Below, piece by piece: positions 18,733 through 26,547 of a DNA stretch of 64,000 nt. The notes under the pieces were generated by a model. That model was not told the origin of the DNA. It ran no database searches and saw only the letters and a program-made list of their open reading frames with translations. The stretch comes from Pedobacter sp. L105 (GTDB lineage: Bacteria > Bacteroidota > Bacteroidia > Sphingobacteriales > Sphingobacteriaceae): positions 248,001 through 312,000 of the forward strand of contig NZ_LMUP01000002.1 in assembly GCF_009765875.1 (NCBI RefSeq), read 5' to 3'. The position numbers were made by a program, and so were the translations under genes. Numbering within the stretch: position 1 is the first letter of the stretch; each line of letters begins with the position of its first letter.

Positions 18733-19896
18733 ATGACCAGACTTTCCTCATCAACGTATTTTCTCCTTTCCTTTTTATTGTTACTTATCACTTTACGCAG
18801 TTTCGGCCAGACAGAAAAGGCAGAAGCCGAGTTACAGGGTATCATGAAAAAACTGGATGTTGTTGGCCTCTCCGTGGCTGTAGTAAAGGATGGAAATATC
18901 ATTTACACTCATTCTTTCGGACTAAAAAACATCGCGCTCAATACTCCACTTACGGATAAAGATATCTTCAGGATTGCTTCCATCTCAAAATCTTTTTCTG
19001 CAACTTCTATCATGCAGCTTGCTGAAGCTGGAAAGCTGTCTTTAAATGATGATTTCAGCGATCTCATTGGCTTTAAGGTAAGAAATCCAAAATATCCGGA
19101 AACCGTGATCACACTTAAAATGATCCTTTCGCATACTTCCAGTATCAACGATAGTGAAGGTTACCTGAGCCTCGATGTCATCAATCCGGCAAAAAATCCA
19201 AACTGGGAAAAGTGTTACAGTGACTATGAACCCGGAAAAGGTTACAAATATTGTAACCTCAATTTCAACATGACGGGTACGGTAATAGAAAAAGTTTCCG
19301 GAGAACGTTTCGATAAATATGTTAAACACCACATTTTAGATCCGCTGGGATTATATGGTGGTTACTGCGTTGACGACCTCGACTCTACCCGTTTTGCCAC
19401 AATTTACGAATATGATTCCGTTGCAAAACAGTTCAAACCTTCTCCGGGAGCCTATGCGCCACGCAGGGAAGAGATAAAAAATTATGTAATGGGTTACAGT
19501 ACACCGATATTCTCTCCCACAGGGGGAATGAAAATCTCTGCAACCGACCTGGCAAAGTACATGACCATGCACATGAACCAGGGCGAATACAAGGGTGTTA
19601 GGATTATCTCCAAAAAAAGCGCAAAACTGATGCAAACCAAAATCTCTGAGGAAGAAGGTTATGGCCTGGCCATTAGCAACCGCACCAACCTCATTCCCGG
19701 CAAATTAATGACCGGCCACATCGGCGAAGCATATGGATTGAACAGCGCCATGTTTTTCCAGACAAAAGAGAAATTTGGAATCGTTGTGATTACCAATGGA
19801 TGCAGCCCCACAGAAACTGATGGCATCAATGACCTGTTAAGGGCAGCTACCATCAGTTTGTACAACAATTTTATTGCTTCACCAAAAAGCCATTAA
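18733..19896 (+). CDS. Serine hydrolase, beta-lactamase class C / penicillin-binding fold
   Basis: From the ATG at 18733 this is a 387-residue exported protein (signal peptide ending RSFGQ, about residue 26); an upstream ATG at 18652 would add a second hydrophobic stretch and is less likely. The active-site motif is S-I-S-K (Ser83, Lys86), the second motif is Y-C-N (Tyr173 to Asn175), and a His-Ile-Gly near the C-terminus replaces the usual Lys/His-Thr-Gly. These are features of the class C beta-lactamase-like esterase/peptidase group; true beta-lactam hydrolysis is not implied. Its stop codon overlaps the stop of the convergent HTH gene by four bases. Confidence 0.85.
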   Translation: MTRLSSSTYFLLSFLLLLITLRSFGQTEKAEAELQGIMKKLDVVGLSVAVVKDGNIIYTHSFGLKNIALNTPLTDKDIFRIASISKSFSATSIMQLAEAGKLSLNDDFSDLIGFKVRNPKYPETVITLKMILSHTSSINDSEGYLSLDVINPAKNPNWEKCYSDYEPGKGYKYCNLNFNMTGTVIEKVSGERFDKYVKHHILDPLGLYGGYCVDDLDSTRFATIYEYDSVAKQFKPSPGAYAPRREEIKNYVMGYSTPIFSPTGGMKISATDLAKYMTMHMNQGEYKGVRIISKKSAKLMQTKISEEEGYGLAISNRTNLIPGKLMTGHIGEAYGLNSAMFFQTKEKFGIVVITNGCSPTETDGINDLLRAATISLYNNFIASPKSH

Positions 19897-20186
19897 AGCA
19901 GGGTTGTTTCTAAAGCCTGTTCCAGTTTGCTAATGGTAGAAAGGGTTAAGTTTTCTCCTCCTGACACTATCTTAGAGATGAGCTGACGGGAAACACCCAT
20001 CCTTTGTGCCAACTCAGACTGAGACAACCCTTTTTCTTTTATTGTCATTAATATTTTAACGGCAATTTTCCTGGACTTATCGAGCCAGTGTTTATTCTTT
20101 TGGTGCCATTCTGCATCTGCTATCCAGCCATTATCCGGAGTAGCCAGATCTTGTAATTTGTTTTTGTTGTTTTCTACTGTTTTCAT
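19893..20186 (-). CDS. XRE-family HTH protein, probable antitoxin of a HigBA-like pair
   Basis: A 97-residue protein with a C-terminal Cro/CI-type helix-turn-helix (about 45-90, GLSQSELAQRMGVSRQLISK and LTLSTISKLEQALE). Its start overlaps the stop of the upstream gene in the ATGA manner, so the two are translationally coupled. Toxin-first order and an HTH antitoxin are characteristic of HigBA modules. The N-terminal 45 residues are charged and may form the toxin-binding part. A simple transcriptional repressor is the alternative. Confidence 0.75.
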   Translation of the reverse strand: MKTVENNKNKLQDLATPDNGWIADAEWHQKNKHWLDKSRKIAVKILMTIKEKGLSQSELAQRMGVSRQLISKIVSGGENLTLSTISKLEQALETTLL

Positions 20187-20722
20187 AATAAATTCATTTC
20201 ATGAAATCCTTCTAAATCATATACACCCTGCTCTTTTAAAAAAAATTCACACCAGTTCATTTTTATCAGTTCATGCCTGGTATGCTCCCTTTCCTGCATG
20301 CTTCGTGTGAGTTTTATTGCCCCACCCGTAATCATATAAATGCCATCCATAGTTTTTAAAGCATATATTCTTAACCAGCTTTTTGACCTAAGGCCATATA
20401 CCTTGCGGTTACTGAATACTGAGTTCTTTTCTTCCTGATGTAATGGTTTAAAAAGGTCCTCCAACCCTTTGCTATCACCTGATTTTGCCAGTGACAGTAC
20501 TGTTTGCTGTAACTGATAAGCTTCTTCAATTGTATTAAAAATTGCATCTTCAATTGGAGAATTCTTATAAAATTCTGTGTTTAAATCTTTTGCATTCTCT
20601 TCAAAAAAATTCTCCAGGTATGCTGTGTCTGTCCAATTTTTAAATAGTCTTCTAAATTCATTTACAGGATATTCTTTATATTTAGCTGAGTATATATTCC
20701 CAAAGATATGAATAATTTCCAT
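20183..20722 (-). CDS. Toxin-like partner of the HTH protein, HigB-like C-terminus with extra N-terminal domain
   Basis: A 179-residue protein I do not recognise as a named family. The C-terminal part (about 105-165, VYGLRSKSWLRIYALKTMDGIYMITGGAIKLT) has the beta-strand pattern of RelE/HigB-type mRNA interferases. The first 100 residues are an extra, mainly helical, acidic region absent from the roughly 90-residue HigB. Coupling by a 4-base overlap to an HTH protein supports a toxin-antitoxin module. Base composition upstream is very AT-rich. Toxin activity is inferred from context and fold impression, not from a catalytic motif. Confidence 0.55.
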   Translation of the reverse strand: MEIIHIFGNIYSAKYKEYPVNEFRRLFKNWTDTAYLENFFEENAKDLNTEFYKNSPIEDAIFNTIEEAYQLQQTVLSLAKSGDSKGLEDLFKPLHQEEKNSVFSNRKVYGLRSKSWLRIYALKTMDGIYMITGGAIKLTRSMQEREHTRHELIKMNWCEFFLKEQGVYDLEGFHEMNLL

Positions 20723-20915
20723 TTTGTCAATATTTAAGTTTACATTTTTTAAAAAATAATTTCCATTAATTCCCTATTACGACTACATCTATCTCCAAGA
20801 GACAAAATAACATCATTATATTCATATTTAAAACATTAATTAAATAAAAAAGAAAATTAAGCCTAGATATTAATCTATCTCACTTAAAAAAAATATACGA
20901 AGCTTTATGGAATTT

Positions 20916-20944
20916 TTGAATAAGTTCATCTTTATATAAATTTG
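20916..20944 (+). promoter_or_regulatory. Promoter for the small lipoprotein gene
   Basis: TTG (20916-20918), an 18-base spacer, then TAAATTTG (20937-20944) fit the Bacteroidota -33/-7 consensus well. The start codon is at 20958, so the expected transcript would have a leader of under about 10 bases. Confidence 0.6.
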
Positions 20945-20957
20945 ATAAACCCGCAAT

Positions 20958-21422
20958 ATGAAAAAATTACCCTTGTTATTCCTTTCCCTGATCTCTCTAT
21001 ATCTTTTTAGCTGTAATCAGGGCAGTGGCTCTAAAACTACTGTCAAATCAACAGATACCGTATTTAAATTATCCTGCTACAGGGCTATTGACGGTGAAGA
21101 CACCGCTTTTCTGCAGTTAAAGGATTTCAAAAAGAGAACAGAGGGAAAGCTGTTATTCAAGTTCTTTAAAAAAGACAAAAATGATGGAGACATCAAAGGA
21201 ACTTATAAAGGAGATACCTTGTTTGTAAATTATGGTTACCATGTGGGTCAGGAAACCAACTGGCATATCAATCCTGTAGCGTTGCTAAAAAAAGATGGAA
21301 AACTAGTTATGGGAGTAGGAAAAATAGGCTATCTTCTGGGTATTCCTTATTTCGATAAAAAAGTGCCGATAGATTTTGAGCAAGGCAGATTTACTTTTGA
21401 GCCTGTAGAATGTTCAAAATAG
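20958..21422 (+). CDS. Hypothetical small lipoprotein
   Basis: A 154-residue protein with a lipoprotein signal peptide whose lipobox ends at Cys19 (YLFSC), followed by NQGSGS. The rest looks like a beta-rich domain with alternating charged residues (LQLKDFKKRTEGKLLFKFFKKD, GDIKGTYKGDTLFVNY) and no catalytic motif I recognise. It stands alone between the two toxin-antitoxin-like modules and has its own promoter. It is probably an envelope lipoprotein of unknown function. Confidence 0.7.
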   Translation: MKKLPLLFLSLISLYLFSCNQGSGSKTTVKSTDTVFKLSCYRAIDGEDTAFLQLKDFKKRTEGKLLFKFFKKDKNDGDIKGTYKGDTLFVNYGYHVGQETNWHINPVALLKKDGKLVMGVGKIGYLLGIPYFDKKVPIDFEQGRFTFEPVECSK

Positions 21423-21442
21423 ATGTTGTTATAACCCTACGC

Positions 21443-21747
21443 TTAAGATCTTCTTGAATGTGATAGCTTAGGATTGCGGCTTTGATGAATAATAGCGATA
21501 ATTACAATTTGCTGTAAATCATCACTTATGTAAAAATGGACAGCATAAGGAAAAACTTCTGTAAAAGCTGTTCTTACATTTCTATATTTAATTTCATAGC
21601 CAAAAGGATTATTCACAATCTAGAAATGCACTTTTTTACTTCAAGAGAAAACTCCCTTTCTAAACCAGCTTTTTGCTCCTTATACCAATATTTGGCCTCT
21701 TTGATATCTGATTTTACAATATCAAAGTAATGTATTGTAAAGCCCAT
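21443..21747 (-). pseudogene. Frameshifted RelE/ParE-family toxin
   Basis: Reading from the ATG at 21747, the first 44 codons give a ParE-like N-terminus (MGFTIHYFDIVKSDIKEAKY, then WYKEQKAGLEREF) and end KKCISRL followed by TGA. One frame over, translation continues without a break as VNNPFGYEIKYRNVRTAF, then FPYAVHFYI and IIAIIHQSRNP to a stop at 21443. Together the two halves make a complete ParE/RelE-superfamily toxin of about 100 residues, so a single base has been lost near 21615. The ATG lies 4 bases past the stop of an intact antitoxin gene. A sequencing error could give the same picture. Confidence 0.75.
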
Positions 21748-21751
21748 TAAT

Positions 21752-21976
21752 TTACTTATCCAGTTCGTCTATTAACTCTGAGATTGGCAAGATTCTAGAA
21801 GGATCTTTTTCTATAGCATCGAGACGATGATCAATGATCTCTTTGTGCCATTGAGGTAATTTAGAATTCATATGATCTACTTCAGGATATTTATTTCTTA
21901 TCCTCTCCCATTCTTTGATAGGAACCTGGACAGCTGTAACTTGTCCTTTTTCGTTCGAAAGATATTGTACACTCAT
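21752..21976 (-). CDS. Antitoxin of the decayed ParE-type module
   Basis: A 74-residue protein whose N-terminal half (SVQYLSNEKGQVTAVQVPIKEWE) resembles short antitoxins such as Phd/addiction-module components. Its C-terminal half (WHKEIIDHRLDAIEKDPSRI) matches the pattern of the addiction-module (PF09720-like) tail. It precedes the toxin pseudogene by 4 bases. The reading frame is intact while the toxin is broken, which is the expected way for such a module to decay. It may survive as an orphan regulator or as a relic. Confidence 0.7.
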   Translation of the reverse strand: MSVQYLSNEKGQVTAVQVPIKEWERIRNKYPEVDHMNSKLPQWHKEIIDHRLDAIEKDPSRILPISELIDELDK

Positions 21977-21981
21977 AATAA

Positions 21982-21989
21982 CAAATTTA
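21982..21989 (-). promoter_or_regulatory. Candidate -7 element of the antitoxin gene
   Basis: The minus strand reads TAAATTTG (fits TAnnTTTG) only 6 bases before the antitoxin ATG, which would give a leaderless or nearly leaderless transcript. No -33 TTG is seen at the normal distance. Confidence 0.4.
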
Positions 21990-22125
21990 AAAATTATCCT
22001 GCAATAATTGTGCGAAAATTTACATCTTCATTTTTCAATTCGCTCTTCCAATCAGTCAGCTTCATAAAAGTAACCAATCCCAATTAATTTTCAATTAAGA
22101 ATCTTCCTGAATAAATATAATAAAG

Positions 22126-22195
22126 AAGATAATAAGCTTTAATAAAAAAGGACAAACCTTTCAGTTTGTCCTTTTTTATTAAAGCTTATTATCTT
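22126..22195 (-). terminator. Perfect 32-bp inverted repeat / terminator after cysN
   Basis: Two perfectly complementary 32-base arms (22126-22157 and 22164-22195) enclose the six-base loop CTTTCA. The inner part is a usual terminator stem (GGACAAAC / GTTTGTCC) with A- and T-runs on either side, so it can work in both directions. The outer part extends pairing through AAGATAATAAGCTTTAATAA. The right arm touches the cysN stop codon. It should end the sulfate operon transcript. Confidence 0.85.
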
Positions 22196-23444
22196 AATCT
22201 GCAATCGCCCTGAACATCAGTGCGCCAACAGTTAAATTCGTCCGGCTGTCGATCAATATAGCAGATCCGTTAGCTTTATTTTCTGAATACAGATCATAAG
22301 CCAGTTCATCCGCTGTTTTGATCACTACACGGCCAATATCATTCAGTTTAAATTCATGTGCATCTTCTTTCTCGAGCGTATTGATATTCACTTTGTGCAG
22401 GATATCTTTCACTTTACACTTCGTTAGCTTACTGTTGTGCTGTAAGAAATAAGTGATGGAATCATCCATTGGTTTATTGTCCATCCAGCAAAGATCAGCT
22501 TCAATCAGCTGTGAGTTTTGCGGTAAATGTGCAGAGTTTACCAATACATCCCCCCTGCTGATATCGATGTTATCTTTCAGGTGTAAAGTAACTGACATCC
22601 CCGCAACAGCTTCTTCCGGTGTTTTTTCAAACACTTCTATTCTATCAATCACAGAACTGCTGCCTGAAGGCAATACAGTCACCTTATCGTTCACTTTAAA
22701 GGCTCCGCTAAGGATCCTTCCGGCATACCCCCTATAATCATGAAGTTCATCTGTCTGCGGCCTGATTACCCATTGTACGGGCATCCTTGCATAATCAGAC
22801 GTCTGGTTGCTGGTTACCTCTACGGTTTCCAGGAAATCCAGCAGGCTGGTACCTTCATACCAGGGCATGTTCTCCGATTTATTCACAATATTGTCGCCGC
22901 GTAAAGCACTTACAGGGATAAACGTAACATCGTTAAGGTTAAGGTTCGCAGCCAGTGTTTTGTAGGTTGCGGTGATGTTGTTATACACTTCTTCACTATA
23001 ACCTTCCATATCCATTTTATTGATACATATCACTACATGGCTTACGCCTAACAGAGAAACCAGATAAGAGTGACGTACAGTTTGTTCTACTACGCCATTT
23101 CTCGCATCGATCAGTATAATAGCCAGGTTTGCTGTAGAAGCACCGGTAACCATGTTACGGGTATACTGAATATGTCCAGGGGTATCTGCAATAATAAACT
23201 TGCGCTTCTCTGTCTGGAAATATTTATAGGCTACGTCAATGGTAATGCCCTGCTCTCTTTCTGCACGGAGTCCGTCAGTTAAGATCGCCAGGTCAATGCT
23301 GCCATCGTCATTTTTACGGTTAGACTGCTGTAATGCTTCCAGCTGATCTGCCAGAATTGAATTGGTATCATATAACAGGCGGCCAATAAGGGTACTCTTA
23401 CCGTCATCAACGCTTCCTGCTGTAAAAAATTTGAGTATGTTCAT
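22194..23444 (-). CDS. cysN: Sulfate adenylyltransferase subunit 1 (GTPase)
   Basis: A 416-residue GTPase of the CysN type. It couples GTP hydrolysis to making adenosine 5'-phosphosulfate with CysD. The G1 loop is GSVDDGKST (10-18), with DTPGH for G3 and NKMD for G4, followed by two beta-barrel domains. There is no C-terminal CysC (APS kinase) fusion; the protein ends right after the second barrel. The gene abuts cysD (no bases between stop and start) and is last in the sulfate operon. Confidence 0.95.
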   Translation of the reverse strand: MNILKFFTAGSVDDGKSTLIGRLLYDTNSILADQLEALQQSNRKNDDGSIDLAILTDGLRAEREQGITIDVAYKYFQTEKRKFIIADTPGHIQYTRNMVTGASTANLAIILIDARNGVVEQTVRHSYLVSLLGVSHVVICINKMDMEGYSEEVYNNITATYKTLAANLNLNDVTFIPVSALRGDNIVNKSENMPWYEGTSLLDFLETVEVTSNQTSDYARMPVQWVIRPQTDELHDYRGYAGRILSGAFKVNDKVTVLPSGSSSVIDRIEVFEKTPEEAVAGMSVTLHLKDNIDISRGDVLVNSAHLPQNSQLIEADLCWMDNKPMDDSITYFLQHNSKLTKCKVKDILHKVNINTLEKEDAHEFKLNDIGRVVIKTADELAYDLYSENKANGSAILIDSRTNLTVGALMFRAIAD

Positions 23445-24350
23445 TTAAAAGTATCCTCCTTTTTTGCGGTCTTCCATTGCTGCTTCCGATACTTTATCGT
23501 CCAGACGGGCCCCACGTTCACTTATTTTTGATGCACTGATTTCATCTATGATATCATCGATCTGATCAGCTTCAGATTCAACAGCTGCCGTACAGCTCAT
23601 ATCTCCTACGGTACGGAACCTTACCATACGGTTGGTTACGATATCGGCTTCATCCATATTGAGGAAAGGAGATGCAGCCATCAGCTGTCCGTTTCTGGTA
23701 ATGCAGTCCCTTTGATGAGCAAAATAGATAGATGGCAACGACATATTTTCACGACGGATATAATTCCACACATCAAGCTCTGTCCAGTTGCTGATAGGAA
23801 ACACCCTTACATTTTCCCCTTTATGGATCTTACCGTTATAGATGTTCCATAATTCAGGACGCTGACGTTTAGGGTCCCACTGACCAAACTCATCCCTTAC
23901 AGAGAAAATCCTTTCTTTGGCCCTTGCTTTTTCTTCATCCCTTCTGGCACCACCTATACAGGCATCAAAACCATGTTTAGCGATAGTATCCAGTAAAGTA
24001 ACCGTTTGCAGTGAATTTCTGCTGGCGTTTTTACCTTTTTGCTCCACCACTTTACCTTCATCGATAGATTCCTGTACATAACCTACGATCAGTTTTTCGC
24101 CTAAGCGTTCCACCATCTGGTCCCTGTAAGTAATGGTTTCTTCAAAATTGTGACCGGTATCAATGTGTACCAATGGAAAAGGAAACTTACCGGGACGGAA
24201 TGCTTTTTCGGCAAGCCTCACCAAAGTAATGGAATCTTTTCCTCCCGAGAACAGCAATGCCGGTTTCTCAAACTGGCCGGCTACTTCGCGCAGAATATGA
24301 ATTGCTTCTGCCTCTAATTCGTCTAAATAATCTAAGTTATATTTACTCAT
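23445..24350 (-). CDS. cysD: Sulfate adenylyltransferase subunit 2
   Basis: A 301-residue PP-loop ATP pyrophosphatase with the SGGKDS motif at 35-40. The GGARRDEEKARAKERIFSVR region is typical of CysD. It catalyses transfer of the adenylyl group of ATP to sulfate, in complex with CysN. It lies 9 bases after cysH and directly before cysN in the sulfate assimilation operon. Confidence 0.95.
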   Translation of the reverse strand: MSKYNLDYLDELEAEAIHILREVAGQFEKPALLFSGGKDSITLVRLAEKAFRPGKFPFPLVHIDTGHNFEETITYRDQMVERLGEKLIVGYVQESIDEGKVVEQKGKNASRNSLQTVTLLDTIAKHGFDACIGGARRDEEKARAKERIFSVRDEFGQWDPKRQRPELWNIYNGKIHKGENVRVFPISNWTELDVWNYIRRENMSLPSIYFAHQRDCITRNGQLMAASPFLNMDEADIVTNRMVRFRTVGDMSCTAAVESEADQIDDIIDEISASKISERGARLDDKVSEAAMEDRKKGGYF

Positions 24351-24359
24351 TTGTTTAAA

Positions 24360-25064
24360 TTATGCTGTGACATGCAAGCCACATTCCTTCTTCGACTGAT
24401 CTTCCCACCACCATCTTCCGGCTCTGAAATCTTCACCTGGTGCTACTGCCCTGGTACAGGGGGCGCAACCGATGCTGGGAAACCCTTTGTCGTGAAGAGT
24501 ATTATATACAATATTGTTCTTCTTAATATATGCTTTAACTTCATCCAGGCTCCAATCGAAGATAGGATGAAATTTGATCAGCTGGTTTTGTTCGTCCCAT
24601 TCCAGGTTAGACATATCATGTCTGTTGAGGGATTGCTCTGAACGGATTCCAGTCACCCATAACTTGTTTCCTGCCAGCGCTCTCTTTAATGGTACAATCT
24701 TACGAATATTACAGCATTCTTTTCTGTTTTCTACAGATTCATAGAAGCTGCTGGGCCCTTTTTTTGAAATCATTTCTTCCAGAGCGGCCGCATCAGGATA
24801 ATAAGCATAGATAGGTTTCTGGTAATTTTCCAGTGTCCTGTTCCATACGTAATAGGTTTCCGGAAACAGGCGTCCGGTTTCCAGTGTAAATACTTTTACA
24901 GGAATATCATTAGCAAAGATCATGTCCGTAATCACCTGGTCTTCCCAGCCAAAACTGGTAGAAAAGGTAATTTGTCCGGGAAACTTTTGCGCAAGGAAAC
25001 GAATGGCCTCTATGGGTCCAAGTTCCTTTATCTGCGCAGCTATTTCATCCAAATATGCTTCCAT
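24360..25064 (-). CDS. cysH: Adenylylsulfate (APS-type) reductase, CysH family
   Basis: A 234-residue PP-loop reductase. The catalytic Cys lies in KKECGLH (Cys228). Two further pairs, Cys117-Cys118 and Cys200/Cys203, form the CC...CxxC pattern that binds a [4Fe-4S] cluster in APS reductases; in E. coli-type PAPS reductase these are absent. The nucleotide loop is STSFGWEDQ. So the likely reaction is APS plus thioredoxin to sulfite plus AMP, which agrees with the lack of an APS kinase in the operon. Its ATG overlaps the preceding stop in a TAATG arrangement. Confidence 0.92.
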   Translation of the reverse strand: MEAYLDEIAAQIKELGPIEAIRFLAQKFPGQITFSTSFGWEDQVITDMIFANDIPVKVFTLETGRLFPETYYVWNRTLENYQKPIYAYYPDAAALEEMISKKGPSSFYESVENRKECCNIRKIVPLKRALAGNKLWVTGIRSEQSLNRHDMSNLEWDEQNQLIKFHPIFDWSLDEVKAYIKKNNIVYNTLHDKGFPSIGCAPCTRAVAPGEDFRAGRWWWEDQSKKECGLHVTA

Positions 25065-26533
25065 TAGAATAAGGGATGTTTTAAAATAAAATTAATTATA
25101 CTCTTGATGCTGACAAGGATTACAATGATCCCTACTGCTACCATGATGCTTTTTGCAGAGATCTTGTTAGATACCCGCGCCGCTATCGGTGAGGCAAGCG
25201 CACTGCCAATCACCAATCCAGCTATGGCTTCCCAGTGTGCAGATTTTAACATCGTAAAAAAGGTGAGCGAGCTCATCGTAGCAATAAAAAAACGGGTTAG
25301 TTTAACCGTTCCCAGGGAGAACCTTGCGCTTCTTCCTCCGGCAATTAACGTAGACAGCACGATAGATCCCCATCCGCCACCACCAACAGCATCAATAAAA
25401 CCACCAAATAAACCCAAAAGGCCTATTTTTCTGATCTTGCCCCCCGCTCTTTTGCGGGAGATTTTAAAGGCTTTGGACAAGATTACCCCGCCCAAAATTA
25501 AAGTATACAGAGAAACTACAGGTTTCGTATATTCCTCGTAATGTTCTAAAGATGATAAAAGATAAGCACCGGCAACACCACCAATGATACCGGGGATGAT
25601 CAGCATTTTGAACATCTTCCAGTTTACATTGCCCATCTTGTAATGCATCCATCCAGCTATCCCGTTACTCATGATCTCAGAAAGATGGACCCCCATACTG
25701 GCTGATGCCGGCGGTATGCCCATCGACAAAGAAAAGGCAGTTGAAGTAACACCATAAGACATGCCGATGGCACCATCAATCATGGAAAATACAAAACCAG
25801 CACCCAGAAACCAGTAAAATAAAGGATTAATTTCTGCTACATAGGCCTGAAACTGGGGTTCTCTATGCCAGCATACGGTAACGATCACCGCAATAAAAAG
25901 TACAATAGCCAGCCAGATAATCCATTTAAACCTGGCGAAAGAAGGTCTGTTGTCCTTAGGCTCAACGAGCGAGGCACTTACTTCATTTAATTTTTTAACT
26001 TTTGAGGTGAAGTCCCCCTGTAAGGTATTTCGGAATTTACTCATTTGCTGTAAGGTGATATCAAGTTCGTCCGGTAGGCTCTCATTAAATAATTCTTTTA
26101 ATCTTTTGGCTATAGTAGGCGATCTGCCGTTAGTAGAGATAGCGATTTTCAGGTCTCCTTTTTTAACAACGGATCCCAGGTAAAAATCACATAACTCAGG
26201 CTTGTCCGCCACATTAACCAGTAATTTCAACACATGTGCATCACGTTTAATCTGCTCGTTGAGCACATTGTTATTGGTAGCGGCAATGATAATATCCGCC
26301 TGCTGCAAGTCAGCTGCCGCATAACTCTTTTGGAGTAAGGTAAGCTGAGGCAAACGCGCCGCCAGTTCAGTAACCTCTTCGCAGATCTGTTCTGCAATAA
26401 TGGTTATTTTTGCATGTTCGCTCTGGCTCAGTACAGCAGTTAATTTTTCCAGTCCCACAGGCCCTGCACCAATAATTACGGTATGTAAGTGGTTCAGTTT
26501 TAAAAACACAGGAAATAGCTGGTTACCTTCCAA
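25064..26533 (-). CDS. Fusion of siroheme synthase N-terminal domain with a TSUP (TauE/SafE) permease
   Basis: A 489-residue protein. Residues 1-200 are a CysG-B/Met8-like precorrin-2 dehydrogenase and ferrochelatase: NAD-binding GAGPVG (22-27), IIAATNN, NVADKPELCDFYLGSVV, ISTNGRSPTIAKRLKE and the helical dimerisation part. Residues 205-489 are hydrophobic and match the TSUP family (pfam TauE), with repeated GGFIDAVGGGGWGS and SMIDGAIGMSYGVTS loops. The first half makes siroheme for the sulfite reductase in the same operon. The permease half probably moves sulfate, sulfite or a related anion. No other sulfate transporter is seen in the window, so it could be the importer; export of toxic sulfite is the alternative. 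Confidence 0.85.
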   Translation of the reverse strand: MEGNQLFPVFLKLNHLHTVIIGAGPVGLEKLTAVLSQSEHAKITIIAEQICEEVTELAARLPQLTLLQKSYAAADLQQADIIIAATNNNVLNEQIKRDAHVLKLLVNVADKPELCDFYLGSVVKKGDLKIAISTNGRSPTIAKRLKELFNESLPDELDITLQQMSKFRNTLQGDFTSKVKKLNEVSASLVEPKDNRPSFARFKWIIWLAIVLFIAVIVTVCWHREPQFQAYVAEINPLFYWFLGAGFVFSMIDGAIGMSYGVTSTAFSLSMGIPPASASMGVHLSEIMSNGIAGWMHYKMGNVNWKMFKMLIIPGIIGGVAGAYLLSSLEHYEEYTKPVVSLYTLILGGVILSKAFKISRKRAGGKIRKIGLLGLFGGFIDAVGGGGWGSIVLSTLIAGGRSARFSLGTVKLTRFFIATMSSLTFFTMLKSAHWEAIAGLVIGSALASPIAARVSNKISAKSIMVAVGIIVILVSIKSIINFILKHPLF

Positions 26534-26547
26534 TTCTCAAACGTTAA

